From contig NZ_JANCTD010000003.1 of assembly GCF_024297185.1 (NCBI RefSeq), forward strand, positions 248,001 through 312,000: DNA of 64,000 nt, written 5' to 3'. The stretch comes from Lewinella sp. JB7. GTDB taxonomy: Bacteria > Bacteroidota > Bacteroidia > Chitinophagales > Saprospiraceae. Under the pieces are notes generated by a model that had not been told where the DNA came from, searched no databases, and was given only the letters and a program-made list of their open reading frames with translations. Position 1 is the stretch's first letter. Each line of letters begins with the position of its first letter. Both the position numbers and the translations under genes were made by a program. Below are positions 26,493-34,338 of the stretch, in pieces.

Positions 26493-26513
26493 GTTGCTAT
26501 GACAATAGTACGG
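26493..26513 (-). promoter_or_regulatory. Element shared with the carboxylesterase upstream region (copy 2)
   Basis: GTTGCT at 26493-26498, then ATG, then ACAATAGTACGG at 26502-26513, i.e. the copy at 10477-10494 with a 3-bp insertion. It lies 14-34 bp before the hmgA ATG on the coding-strand side, where a promoter or operator would be expected. The minus strand holds TACTATTG, a near -7 box. Confidence 0.4.
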
Positions 26514-26573
26514 CGCCGGAAGTTTATCCCGCCGCCAATCACGGAAGGGAAATGGCCACGTCACGCCGCGACC

Positions 26574-26587
26574 AGCGAATTTTCGCT
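26574..26587. promoter_or_regulatory. 14-bp palindrome upstream of the enoyl-CoA hydratase
   Basis: AGCGAA (26574-26579) and TTCGCT (26582-26587) around TT form a perfect palindrome 24 bp before the ATG at 26612, within the hmgA/hydratase divergent region. It could be an operator; nothing else supports that. Confidence 0.3.
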
Positions 26588-26611
26588 AAATTAGCCCAAA
26601 CAATTCCCGTG

Positions 26612-27379
26612 ATGCCCGAATATAGCACCCTTCGAATCAGTAAAACCGATCGGCTGGCTACCGTGACGCTCGACAACGGTCGGGTCAACGCCATCGATAC
26701 TCCCCTGTCCCGCGATCTTCACTCCACCTTTCTCGAGTTGGACGGTGACGACGGCATCGACGGCGTAGTACTTGCCGGTAAGCCCCACTGCTTCTGCGCG
26801 GGGCTGGACGTAAAGATGCTGGCTACTTCCGACCGGGCGGCCCTGCGCGATTTTTTCGTGGCATATCTCTCGGCACTGCAGACGATGGTGCGGTTCCGAA
26901 AGCCCTTAGTGGCCGCCGTGACGGGTTACGCTCCCGCCGGCGGCACGATCATCGCCCTGACGGCGGATTACCGCGTCATGGGCCGTGGGAGTAAGCATAC
27001 CGTGGGGATGAACGAGTTCAATATGAGTCTGCAAATTCCGCGGATGATGGCCGACATCTTCGCCTACTACGCCGGGGAATCCACGGCATGGACGGCCGTG
27101 CAGCAGGCGCGTATGTACGACAGCGACGCCGCCCTGGCCGCGGGATTGGTCAACGAATCGGTGGAAGTGGATCAGGTCATCGACCGGGCGGAGGCGCACT
27201 GCCGCCGTCTGATGCAGGTGCATGCCCCCGTGTATCAGCGCACCAAACGCTACCTGCGCCGGGGGCTCCTAGCGGTCGTGGACCACGACATCGAGGACAT
27301 GGTCGACGTGATCGAGGAAGATTTCGACGATCCGGTGTTCCAGCAAATGACGCAGATGTTCCTGGCAAGCCTGAAGTAA
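26612..27379 (+). CDS. Enoyl-CoA hydratase/isomerase family protein
   Basis: A 255-residue crotonase-fold enzyme. CoA/oxyanion-hole motifs are HCFCAGLDVKML (59-70) and GYAPAGGTIIAL (105-116). Glu135 in VGMNEFNMSLQIP sits where the catalytic acid of hydratases and isomerases is found, so the fold is likely active; which reaction (hydration or double-bond isomerisation) cannot be said. The frame is open far upstream over the antisense strand of hmgA, but crotonase similarity begins at MPEYSTLRI, so the ATG at 26612 is used. It is divergent from the homogentisate operon and convergent with the DoxX gene (8-bp gap). Confidence 0.88.
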   Translation: MPEYSTLRISKTDRLATVTLDNGRVNAIDTPLSRDLHSTFLELDGDDGIDGVVLAGKPHCFCAGLDVKMLATSDRAALRDFFVAYLSALQTMVRFRKPLVAAVTGYAPAGGTIIALTADYRVMGRGSKHTVGMNEFNMSLQIPRMMADIFAYYAGESTAWTAVQQARMYDSDAALAAGLVNESVEVDQVIDRAEAHCRRLMQVHAPVYQRTKRYLRRGLLAVVDHDIEDMVDVIEEDFDDPVFQQMTQMFLASLK

Positions 27380-27387
27380 GCTTCCTT

Positions 27388-27804
27388 CTATACCCGCGTA
27401 GTGGCGAAGAGTCTCCGCAAGCGATAGCGGCCGCTTACGTGAGTCGCCGCCAGCAGGAGTCCACCCAAAATGGCCAAATTCTTCATGAAGAAAAGGCTCT
27501 GCAGGCGGAAGGCTTCGGAACCGTCGGGCTCCGTCCAGAAGTCGTGGACAATGAAAGTCAGTGGCACCCAGTAGATCAGGAGCAACAACGCCCCCAGGCG
27601 CATGCGGTACCCGAGCAGGATCATAAGCCCGCCCAGAACCAGTAAAAGGATGGCCCCGTACAGAAAGAAATCCTGGTTCCACGTCAGTCCGTAGATCGTC
27701 ATGGCCTCGCGGTTGAGCCGTTCGAAGGCGAAGTAGTCGTAGGCTTCGAAGAAGAAGATAAAGGAGAGTAGGATACGCCCCAGCAGATCGAAGATATCTT
27801 TCAT
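27388..27804 (-). CDS. DoxX family membrane protein
   Basis: A 138-residue inner-membrane protein with four hydrophobic helices: a first near residues 5-20, two packed around LYGAILLLVLGGLMILLGYRMRLGALLLLIYWVPL, and a last near 107-122. The DoxX pattern GRILLSFIFFFEA...GG.MILLGYR...LAILGGLLLA is clear. Family members are linked to respiratory or redox membrane complexes, but most bacterial ones have no known role. The ATG at 27804 lies five bases after an exact TAnnTTTG box. Confidence 0.82.
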   Translation of the reverse strand: MKDIFDLLGRILLSFIFFFEAYDYFAFERLNREAMTIYGLTWNQDFFLYGAILLLVLGGLMILLGYRMRLGALLLLIYWVPLTFIVHDFWTEPDGSEAFRLQSLFFMKNLAILGGLLLAATHVSGRYRLRRLFATTRV

Positions 27805-27809
27805 CGACG

Positions 27810-27817
27810 CAAAGGTA
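27810..27817 (-). promoter_or_regulatory. -7 box (TACCTTTG) five bases before the DoxX start
   Basis: Exact TAnnTTTG on the minus strand, ending 5 nt from the ATG at 27804. A transcript from this box would have almost no 5' leader. No -33 TTG is evident. Confidence 0.5.
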
Positions 27818-27946
27818 AGCGTGCGCCTTCTTCCTCCGGGATTCCGGTCGCGGAGCCGGCTACGGCAGGGGATTTAGCACAACTTTAGCAACGCCCGTTC
27901 ATCCTTTGGTAGCTCCCGGCGTTACTGCGTGCATACCCCTTCGACT

Positions 27947-28909
27947 ATGCATATCCACCGTCTTGTCCTCGTCTTTATTGCCGTACTGGTCTCCGCCGCC
28001 GCCGCGCGCGTTACCGCCCAGCGAGCCGCGCCCGCGGCGACTTCCGCTTCCACCGCTCCCACGCTCAACGATACCAGTTTACTGTGGCGCATCAGCGACC
28101 CGCAGGCCGAACGCCCGAGCTACCTCTTCGGTACCATTCACATGATTCCGAGCGACGATTACTTTCTGGAGCCTACGGTGGTCCGGGCGATCAACGAAAC
28201 GGATGAGATCCTCTTCGAGATCGACCCGCGCGAGATGCAGAATCCCGCGGTGATGATGAGCCTGATGGGTAAGATCAACATGCGCGGCGATACCAGTCTG
28301 GAAGATTTGTTGCCCGCCGCCCGCTACGACAGCATCGCGAGCTACTTCTCCGCTACGGGCCTGCCGATGTTTATGCTCAACCGCATGAAACCCATGTTCC
28401 TGTCCGCGATGGTCGGTCAGGATATGAGCGGAGGTGGTCCCTTCGGCGGCGGCGGGAGCAACGGCATGCAGAGCTACGAATTCGAACTCACTAAAATTGC
28501 CGAGGCGGCCGATCGCCCCATCAGCGGCCTGGAGACCATGGACTTTCAGCTGAGCCTGTTCGATAGCATTCCCTACACGGTGCAGGCGGATATGCTCTAC
28601 AAGGCCGTGGCCGCCGACATGGGTGAAGATCTGGGGACGGGCGAGACCGACCTGGAAAAGATGGTCGCCATGTACAAACGTCGCGCGGTGGCGGAGATGT
28701 CGCAGTTGATCACGGATGAAAGTGCCGGTTACGGGAACTTCGAGGAGTTGCTGGTCGTGCGGCGCAACGCGCAGTGGGTACCCACCATTATGGAACGGTT
28801 GTCCGCGACTCCCTCCGTTTACGCCGTCGGGGCCGGCCACCTGGGGGGATCTTCCGGGGTGATTGCCCTCCTGCGCGCGAACGGCATTACCGTAGAGCCG
28901 GTTTATTAG
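27947..28909 (+). CDS. TraB/GumN family protein, secreted
   Basis: A 320-residue protein with a signal peptide (residues ~1-25, ending before AQRAAP). The TraB/GumN fold is marked by two GxxH-type motifs: YLFGTIHMIPSDDYF near residue 56 and YAVGAGHLGGSSGVI near the C-terminus, with the acidic ILFEIDPREM between. Residues near 160-175 form a Gly-rich loop (GGGPFGGGGSNG). The family is related to Tiki-type metalloproteases and to haem-degrading ChaN-like folds, but bacterial GumN proteins are uncharacterised. The ATG at 27947 is preferred to a GTG six codons earlier. argB follows after 11 bp. Confidence 0.85.
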   Translation: MHIHRLVLVFIAVLVSAAAARVTAQRAAPAATSASTAPTLNDTSLLWRISDPQAERPSYLFGTIHMIPSDDYFLEPTVVRAINETDEILFEIDPREMQNPAVMMSLMGKINMRGDTSLEDLLPAARYDSIASYFSATGLPMFMLNRMKPMFLSAMVGQDMSGGGPFGGGGSNGMQSYEFELTKIAEAADRPISGLETMDFQLSLFDSIPYTVQADMLYKAVAADMGEDLGTGETDLEKMVAMYKRRAVAEMSQLITDESAGYGNFEELLVVRRNAQWVPTIMERLSATPSVYAVGAGHLGGSSGVIALLRANGITVEPVY

Positions 28910-28920
28910 ATATTTGCGGC

Positions 28921-29688
28921 ATGATCGTACTGAAGGTTGGCGGCAACGTCATCAACAACCCGGCCACGCTGCACGAAGGCCTTGACTATTTTTCCGGACT
29001 GTTGGAACCGGCCGTACTGGTTCACGGCGGCGGCCGGCGGGCCAGCCAGGTGATCACGGAAATGGGTCGGGAGCCCGTAATGGTGGATGGCCGCAGAGTT
29101 ACCGACCGGGCTACCCTCGAAATCGTTACGATGGTCTACGCCGGTCTCCTGAACAAGGACCTCGTGGCCCAGTTGCAGTCCCGCGGTACCAACGCGATCG
29201 GACTCAGCGGGGCCGACGGCAATGCCGTGCTGGCCGAAAAGCGCCCGGTCGGAGCAATTGACTACGGCTTTGCCGGCGACGTAACGGCCGTGAACGCTTC
29301 CCTCCTGGATGCTCTGCTGCGCCTGGGCCTGCGTCCGGTGATCTGTCCCATTACGCACGACCGCCGCGGTCAGCTCCTGAACACGAACGCGGACACCATC
29401 GCGAACGAGACGGCCACGGCTCTGGCCCGACTGGAGCATCCGGTGAATTTGCAGTACTGCTTCGAACTACCGGGCGTTCTGACGGACGTGAACGATCCGG
29501 GCTCCGTCATTCCCGTACTGACGCCGGAAACTTATGCGGAGTACCGAAGCTCGGGGAAGATCGCCGGCGGTATGGTGCCGAAACTCGATAACGCCTTCGC
29601 GGCCCTGCGGGCCGGCGTGCGGGAAGTGGCCATCGGTAATATCGCGGCGCTCCGGGCCGGTGGGGGGACTCGGATCCGGCTCGCTTAG
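28921..29688 (+). CDS. argB: Acetylglutamate kinase
   Basis: A 255-residue amino-acid-kinase-fold enzyme that phosphorylates N-acetylglutamate, the second step of arginine synthesis. The N-terminal KVGGNVI phosphate-binding strand, the LVHGGGRRAS glycine loop, GLSGADGNAV, and NTNADTIANETATAL are those of the family; the C-terminal SGKIAGGMVPKLDNAF contains the ATP/metal Lys. No other arginine genes are nearby. A GATATTTG sequence (one mismatch to TAnnTTTG) ends four bases before the ATG, so the gene may have its own near-leaderless promoter despite following the TraB gene by 11 bp. It abuts the stop of rfbD on the opposite strand. Confidence 0.93.
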   Translation: MIVLKVGGNVINNPATLHEGLDYFSGLLEPAVLVHGGGRRASQVITEMGREPVMVDGRRVTDRATLEIVTMVYAGLLNKDLVAQLQSRGTNAIGLSGADGNAVLAEKRPVGAIDYGFAGDVTAVNASLLDALLRLGLRPVICPITHDRRGQLLNTNADTIANETATALARLEHPVNLQYCFELPGVLTDVNDPGSVIPVLTPETYAEYRSSGKIAGGMVPKLDNAFAALRAGVREVAIGNIAALRAGGGTRIRLA

Positions 29689-30540
29689 CTACCCAATTTT
29701 CCCCATGCACTCTACGAGTGCCTCCCGCCAGTGCCGGGGGGTACCCACCACGGCGGCGATCTTGGCGGTATTCAGGACGCTGTAGGCGGGTCGCTTGGCG
29801 GGCGTCGGGTACTGCGCGGTGCAGATGGGCCGTACGTTACAGCGAATGCCGGCCAGCTCGTGAACGGCCTTCGCCAGGTCGTACCAGGAGCACACCCCAC
29901 TATTGCTGTAGTTGTAAATGCCCGGGGTGGCGCCGGAAGTTCCCAGCTGAATGGCGGCGGCGGCGAGATCGGCGGCGTAAGTGGGCGATCCGACCTGATC
30001 GGCCACGATGGCCAGTTCATCCCTTTCCCGTCCCAGACGCAACATGGTGCGGACGAAATTATGCCCGTACTCCGCGTAGACCCAGCTGGTACGAATCACG
30101 TGAGCGCCGGGGTGGTGACGCAAAACTTCGTTCTCTCCCTGCAGTTTTGTGCGGGCGTAAACGCTGGTGCCGTGGGTAGGATCCGTTTCCTTGAGGGGCA
30201 GGTTGCCGGTACCGGCGTACACGTAATCGGTACTGAAGTGTACGAACTGTACGCCGTTTTCGTAGCAGGCGGCGGCGAGGCGGCGGGAGCCGTCAACATT
30301 GATCCGGTGAGCGATCTCGGGTTCCGACTCCGCACGGTCGACGGCCGTGTAGGCTGCGGCATTGAAGCAGATATCCGGTTGTGCCTCGGCGAGGGCGACC
30401 CGCAAGTCTTCGGGGCGGGTGATGTCCAGGCTGGACCGGTTGTAGGCAAAAATACGCCAGTCCCGCGGCGCATGCTTGGCGGCGCTGATGAGTTTTTGTC
30501 CGAGCTGACCACCGGAACCGCAGATCATAATTCTCTTCAT
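29689..30540 (-). CDS. rfbD: dTDP-4-dehydrorhamnose reductase
   Basis: A 283-residue SDR-fold reductase predicted to reduce dTDP-4-keto-6-deoxy-L-mannose to dTDP-L-rhamnose, a precursor of O-antigen and other surface sugars. GSGGQLGQKL lies at 8-17, the Tyr-Lys pair is in VYARTKLQGE, and CFNAAAYTAVDRAE and HFSTDYVYAG are typical RmlD motifs. The ATG at 30540 is used because the Rossmann strand begins directly after it; it is preceded by an exact TAnnTTTG box six bases away. The other rml genes are not in the window. Confidence 0.9.
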   Translation of the reverse strand: MKRIMICGSGGQLGQKLISAAKHAPRDWRIFAYNRSSLDITRPEDLRVALAEAQPDICFNAAAYTAVDRAESEPEIAHRINVDGSRRLAAACYENGVQFVHFSTDYVYAGTGNLPLKETDPTHGTSVYARTKLQGENEVLRHHPGAHVIRTSWVYAEYGHNFVRTMLRLGRERDELAIVADQVGSPTYAADLAAAAIQLGTSGATPGIYNYSNSGVCSWYDLAKAVHELAGIRCNVRPICTAQYPTPAKRPAYSVLNTAKIAAVVGTPRHWREALVECMGKIG

Positions 30541-30546
30541 GGGCGG

Positions 30547-30554
30547 CAAAAGTA
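30547..30554 (-). promoter_or_regulatory. -7 box (TACTTTTG) six bases before the rfbD start
   Basis: Exact TAnnTTTG on the minus strand ending 6 nt from the ATG at 30540. Implies a leader of only a few bases. No clear -33 element. Confidence 0.5.
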
Positions 30555-30625
30555 AGTAATCCCCGGGGGGTGGTCCGGGCGGGCAGGTCGCGCCTTTGCA
30601 GTACATTTACCGCAAATCCTTACCC

Positions 30626-30910
30626 ATGCGCATTGTTGGCCGGTTGCCGGATGCCCGGATGCAAATCACGGTTTTCGAGAACGACGGGCGCTTTCCCGTA
30701 CAGTTCGAATTGGCGGGGATCACCCAGATCTACCGCTTCCGCAAGGGTGAGCGGCTGAGTAATTTCGGTCACTTACGCGAATACGTCGACGAGCCCTTCC
30801 GGGCGGCGGTCCTGCGACAATTCCGCGAAATGCAGCGTGTGCAGGCCGAAGTGCTCCAGCGTATCCTACCATCCACCGACGAGGGCGACGCTCTGCCCGA
30901 CATCGTCTAA
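30626..30910 (+). CDS. Small conserved-looking hypothetical protein
   Basis: A 94-residue soluble protein, not recognised. The N-terminal two thirds look like an antiparallel beta sheet (MRIVGRLPDARMQITVFENDG, then FPVQFELAGITQIYRF), and the C-terminal part is helical and charged. The ATG at 30626 is chosen because an earlier in-frame start at 30596 lacks support. It is 15 bp upstream of lpxD and probably in one transcript with lpxD and the adenosyltransferase. A TACATTTA sequence at 30602-30609 may be its -7 box. Confidence 0.6.
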   Translation: MRIVGRLPDARMQITVFENDGRFPVQFELAGITQIYRFRKGERLSNFGHLREYVDEPFRAAVLRQFREMQRVQAEVLQRILPSTDEGDALPDIV

Positions 30911-30925
30911 GCCAACCCGAACTCC

Positions 30926-31957
30926 ATGCACATATCCGCCGCCGCCCTGGCCGAAATGATTGACGCCACCGTCGATGGCGACCCCGACGTGATCATAACC
31001 GGTCCGGCCCGGATTGAGGAGGCCGGAGTCGGCCAAATAACGTTTCTGGCCAACCCCGCCTACGAGCATCACCTGTATACCACCGACGCTACGGCGGTCC
31101 TGGTCAGCCGGGAATTCCAACCGAAGTCCGCCGTATCCCCTACCCTGCTTCGCGTGGACAATGTGTACGAAACCGTCAGCGGACTGCTACAGGTGTACCA
31201 ACAGACCGAGGCGGCCAAAACCCTCCGGCAGATCAGTCAGCACGCCGTCGTCGAGGAGGATGCGCAGCTCGGGGAAAACGTCCGGATCGGCAAATTCACG
31301 GTCGTGAGCGCGGGAGCCCGGATCGGCGACGGTACGGTGATCCTGGATCAGGTGTTCATCGGCCCCAACGTCCGGATCGGTAAGAACAGCCTCGTGTACC
31401 CGGGTGCCCGCGTTCTGCGTGATTGTGTCGTGGGCGACGACTGCATCCTCCACGCTAACGTGGTCATCGGGTCGGACGGCTTTGGGTTCCTACCCGACGG
31501 GGATGGCAACTACCGCAAGGTGCCGCAAGTAGGGAACGTGGTGATCGAAGATGAGGTGGAAATCGGCTCGAACACGACCATTGACCGCGCCACCATGGGA
31601 TCGACCCACATCCGGCGCGGCGTGAAACTGGATAACCTTATCCAGATCGGCCACAACGTCGAGATCGGTATGAACACCGTGATCGCGGCACAGGCCGGCG
31701 TGGCCGGCTCCACCAAGATCGGGGCGAATTGCCGGATCGGGGGGCAGGTCGGATTCGCGGGTCACCTGACGATCGCCGACGGCACCAATATTCAGGCCCA
31801 GTCGGGCATCGCCCGCCACGTACGCGAACCCCAACAGGCACTCGGCGGATCCCCGGCCTTCGGATACCGCGACTGGATTAAGAGCTCCCTGCTCTTTCAC
31901 CGGTTGCCGGAACTCTACAAGCGCATCGCCAAACTCGAAAAAGACGCCGCGAAATGA
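30926..31957 (+). CDS. lpxD: UDP-3-O-(3-hydroxyacyl)glucosamine N-acyltransferase
   Basis: A 343-residue LpxD that adds the N-linked 3-hydroxyacyl chain in lipid A synthesis. It has an N-terminal uridine-binding domain (residues ~1-100) and a left-handed beta helix made of hexapeptide repeats from about residue 105. His243 in QIGHNVEIG sits at the catalytic position, and a C-terminal helix ends the chain. SDGFGFLPDGDGNYRKVPQ is the LpxD-type loop. It confirms a lipid-A-making, Gram-negative cell. Its stop overlaps the start of the cobalamin adenosyltransferase by 4 bp. Confidence 0.94.
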   Translation: MHISAAALAEMIDATVDGDPDVIITGPARIEEAGVGQITFLANPAYEHHLYTTDATAVLVSREFQPKSAVSPTLLRVDNVYETVSGLLQVYQQTEAAKTLRQISQHAVVEEDAQLGENVRIGKFTVVSAGARIGDGTVILDQVFIGPNVRIGKNSLVYPGARVLRDCVVGDDCILHANVVIGSDGFGFLPDGDGNYRKVPQVGNVVIEDEVEIGSNTTIDRATMGSTHIRRGVKLDNLIQIGHNVEIGMNTVIAAQAGVAGSTKIGANCRIGGQVGFAGHLTIADGTNIQAQSGIARHVREPQQALGGSPAFGYRDWIKSSLLFHRLPELYKRIAKLEKDAAK

Positions 31958-32493
31958 AAATATACACCCGAACGGGCGACCGCGGAGAAACCGGACTTTT
32001 TAGTGGACGCCGGGTGAGCAAGGCCGATCCCCGGGTAGAGGCCTACGGAACCGTTGACGAACTGAATGCCTGCGTGGGATTGCTACGGGACCATCTCGGG
32101 GATACCGATCCCGTTGGCTCCCGCGTCCGCGCCCACTTGCTCGAGCAGCAAAAACTACTCTTCGCCCTCGGCGCTGCCCTGGCGGACGATCGGGCGGAAA
32201 ACAACTATCGCCTACCCGCTGGGGCAAGCGAAACGCTGGAGGGCTACATGGACGAAATGGATGAAAGCTTACCAAAAATGACGCACTTCATCCTGCCCGG
32301 GGGCAGCCCGGCGATCAGTTTCGCTCACCTGGCGCGCACCGTGTGCCGGCGGGCCGAACGGCGAACCGTAGAGCTGGTAGAAGTCGATCCGGTCATCATC
32401 GGCTACCTGAACCGCCTGAGCGATTACCTCTTCGTTCTCGCACGTTACCTGGGCCACGCGGGTCAGGTACCGGAGATCAAATGGGAAGGGTGA
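31954..32493 (+). CDS. Cob(I)alamin adenosyltransferase, PduO-type
   Basis: A 179-residue four-helix-bundle adenosyltransferase that transfers the adenosyl group of ATP to cob(I)alamin, making coenzyme B12. The ATP site YTRTGDRGETGLFSGRRVSKADPRVEAYG at 4-32 and the helix motifs TVDELNACVG, RTVCRRAERRTVEL and YLNRLSDYLFVLARY are those of PduO/MMAB. Its ATGA overlap with lpxD (31954-31957) points to translational coupling even though the two pathways are unrelated. Hairpin 32495-32513 follows the stop and probably ends the transcript. Confidence 0.92.
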   Translation: MKIYTRTGDRGETGLFSGRRVSKADPRVEAYGTVDELNACVGLLRDHLGDTDPVGSRVRAHLLEQQKLLFALGAALADDRAENNYRLPAGASETLEGYMDEMDESLPKMTHFILPGGSPAISFAHLARTVCRRAERRTVELVEVDPVIIGYLNRLSDYLFVLARYLGHAGQVPEIKWEG

Positions 32494-32494
32494 T

Positions 32495-32513
32495 CCGGCG
32501 TGGTTAGCGCCGG
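32495..32513. terminator. Hairpin after the adenosyltransferase gene
   Basis: Arms CCGGCG (32495-32500) and CGCCGG (32508-32513) with a 7-nt loop, beginning two bases after the TGA. No T tract follows. Confidence 0.45.
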
Positions 32514-32552
32514 TGCGGGTCAGGCAAACGGTTACGGGCAGTTACCGAAGAT

Positions 32553-32663
32553 CTAGTGCGCGGGCGTACGCGGACCGGCGATAAATTGGTAAACGACGTA
32601 ACCTGCCATTGCCAGAATCGAAAGAATCAGCAGGACAATGAGGAGAAGGGCGAAGAAGTCCAT
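32553..32663 (-). CDS. 36-residue single-span membrane protein
   Basis: A short frame with ATG at 32661-32663 (minus strand) and TAG at 32553. The product begins MDFFALLLIVLLILSILAM and is one long hydrophobic helix of about 25 residues, followed by a short polar tail (GPRTPAH). Small single-helix proteins like this often escape annotation. There is no homology I can name. It sits in an otherwise empty gap between the adenosyltransferase terminator and the MoxR-type ATPase and runs opposite to both. Coding status is inferred from composition and length only. Confidence 0.45.
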   Translation of the reverse strand: MDFFALLLIVLLILSILAMAGYVVYQFIAGPRTPAH

Positions 32664-32827
32664 GGCTTGAGGGTTATTCCGTGAAATAATGTTATGAAGT
32701 TACGAAATTTTTCGGTCTTGCACAATAATATTTTCGTTTCTGCGTAGCCCAGTGCCCGTTGAATGCCGAGCACAACCAATCGTACGTCCAGCCGTTACAC
32801 TTTTTTCCCCATCTAACTACTCTATCT

Positions 32828-34309
32828 ATGGCTCAGGCCAAGACCCTCGGTGAACTGAAGTCCACCGGATATACCCCCCGCAGCGTGAAGCAGGAGCTGC
32901 GCGAAAACCTGATCGAACGACTACGCAATAAGGAGGAAGTATTTCCCGGCATCATCGGCTTCGACGATACCGTGCTACCCGATATTCAACGCGCCATCCT
33001 CAGTCGCCACAGCGTGCTCTTGCTCGGACTGCGGGGACAGGCGAAGACCCGCATCGCCCGCCTCCTGGTCAATCTACTGGATGAATACGTCCCCGTCGTT
33101 GCCGGAAGTGAACTGAACGACGACCCCCTGGCACCGATCAGTCGGTCTTCGGTGGATCTGATCCGTGAGCAGGGCGACAATACCCCGATCGAATGGTGGC
33201 ACCGCAGCGACCGCTACGTGGAAAAACTGGCGACTCCGGACGTGTCGGTGGCCGACCTGATCGGCGACGTCGACCCCATTAAGGCGGCCACGCTAAAGCT
33301 GACCTACGCCGACGAGCGCGTGATTCACTACGGACTCGTGCCGCGGGCCCACCGCGGCATTTTCGTGATCAACGAACTTCCCGACCTCCAGGCCCGCATT
33401 CAGGTCTCCCTCTTTAACATTCTGCAGGAAGGAGACATCCAGATCCGGGGCTTCAAGTTGCGGCTGCCGCTGGACATTCAGTTTCTCTTTACGGCCAACC
33501 CGGAGGACTACACCAACCGGGGCAGCATTATAACCCCGCTGAAGGACCGGATCGAAAGCCAGATCCTGACCCACTATCCCCGTACGGTCGACATCGCCCG
33601 GAGTATAACCGCTCAGGAAGCCACGCTGACGGAAGATCAGACCGAGCTGGTGGAGGTGCCGGAGCTGCTCTACATCATGCTCGAGCAACTCTCCTTCGCC
33701 GCCCGGGAAAGCGAGTACATCGACGAGAAGTCCGGCGTTTCGGCCCGACTCAGCATCACCGCACTGGAGAACCTGGTGTCTACCGCCGAACGGCGCGCGC
33801 TGATCAACGGCGACGCGCATACGGTCGCCCGCATCACCGACTTCTGGGGCGTCGTGCCGGCCATCACGGGTAAGGTGGAATTGGTGTACGAAGGAGAACA
33901 GGAGGGCGCGTACGGCGTAGCCATGAAGCTGCTCGGACAATCCATCAAGACCAGCTTTCTCGAACACTTTCCCGACCCTACTGACGTGAAGGCCGACGGA
34001 CGGGGCGGCAGCGATCCCTACGGAGTCATCCGGGCCTACTTCAGCGGCGGCCACGTGGTCGAACTCCTCACCGACGGCAGCAATGAGGCCTACCGAAAGG
34101 CGCTGGATGGAGTCGCCGGACTCCGGAAGTTCGTGCGTGCCCACCTCGAGGGGGAAGTGTCCGAAACCGAGCTGTACCTCTACATGGAACTGGTCCTGCA
34201 GGGACTGGCGGAGATGGAAGTCCTGAATAAGGAAGCCCTACACAACAGCCTTAACTTCCGGGACATTCTGGCCGACATGTTCGGCAGCGAGGACCTGGAT
34301 TTTAATTGA
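32828..34309 (+). CDS. MoxR-like AAA ATPase (magnesium-chelatase-I type)
   Basis: A 493-residue AAA+ ATPase. Walker A reads GLRGQAKT at 67-74 (Ala in place of the usual Gly before Lys), Walker B is GIFVINELPDL near 178-188, and a sensor-1 region FLFTANPEDYTNRGSIITPLKDR follows. The overall sequence matches the long 'magnesium chelatase'-annotated ATPases of Bacteroidota rather than classic BchI. Such proteins normally work with a von Willebrand A protein to remodel or insert metals into target complexes, but no VWA gene is adjacent. The start at 32828 is set by the first Met followed by family-like sequence; upstream in-frame starts add unlike residues. Confidence 0.85.
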   Translation: MAQAKTLGELKSTGYTPRSVKQELRENLIERLRNKEEVFPGIIGFDDTVLPDIQRAILSRHSVLLLGLRGQAKTRIARLLVNLLDEYVPVVAGSELNDDPLAPISRSSVDLIREQGDNTPIEWWHRSDRYVEKLATPDVSVADLIGDVDPIKAATLKLTYADERVIHYGLVPRAHRGIFVINELPDLQARIQVSLFNILQEGDIQIRGFKLRLPLDIQFLFTANPEDYTNRGSIITPLKDRIESQILTHYPRTVDIARSITAQEATLTEDQTELVEVPELLYIMLEQLSFAARESEYIDEKSGVSARLSITALENLVSTAERRALINGDAHTVARITDFWGVVPAITGKVELVYEGEQEGAYGVAMKLLGQSIKTSFLEHFPDPTDVKADGRGGSDPYGVIRAYFSGGHVVELLTDGSNEAYRKALDGVAGLRKFVRAHLEGEVSETELYLYMELVLQGLAEMEVLNKEALHNSLNFRDILADMFGSEDLDFN

Positions 34310-34311
34310 TG

Positions 34312-34319
34312 TAACTTGC
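34312..34319 (+). promoter_or_regulatory. Probable -7 box (TAACTTGC) for the lactonase
   Basis: One mismatch to TAnnTTTG, 19 nt before the ATG at 34339 and immediately after the ATPase stop. A member of the recurrent TAnnTTGC set. Confidence 0.3.
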
Positions 34320-34338
34320 CCGCCGCAAAATCTTTTCG

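Noticed and set aside
25901-26611. Long upstream extension of the enoyl-CoA hydratase frame
   Set aside because: The added sequence is antisense to hmgA and unlike any crotonase; similarity starts at the ATG at 26612.
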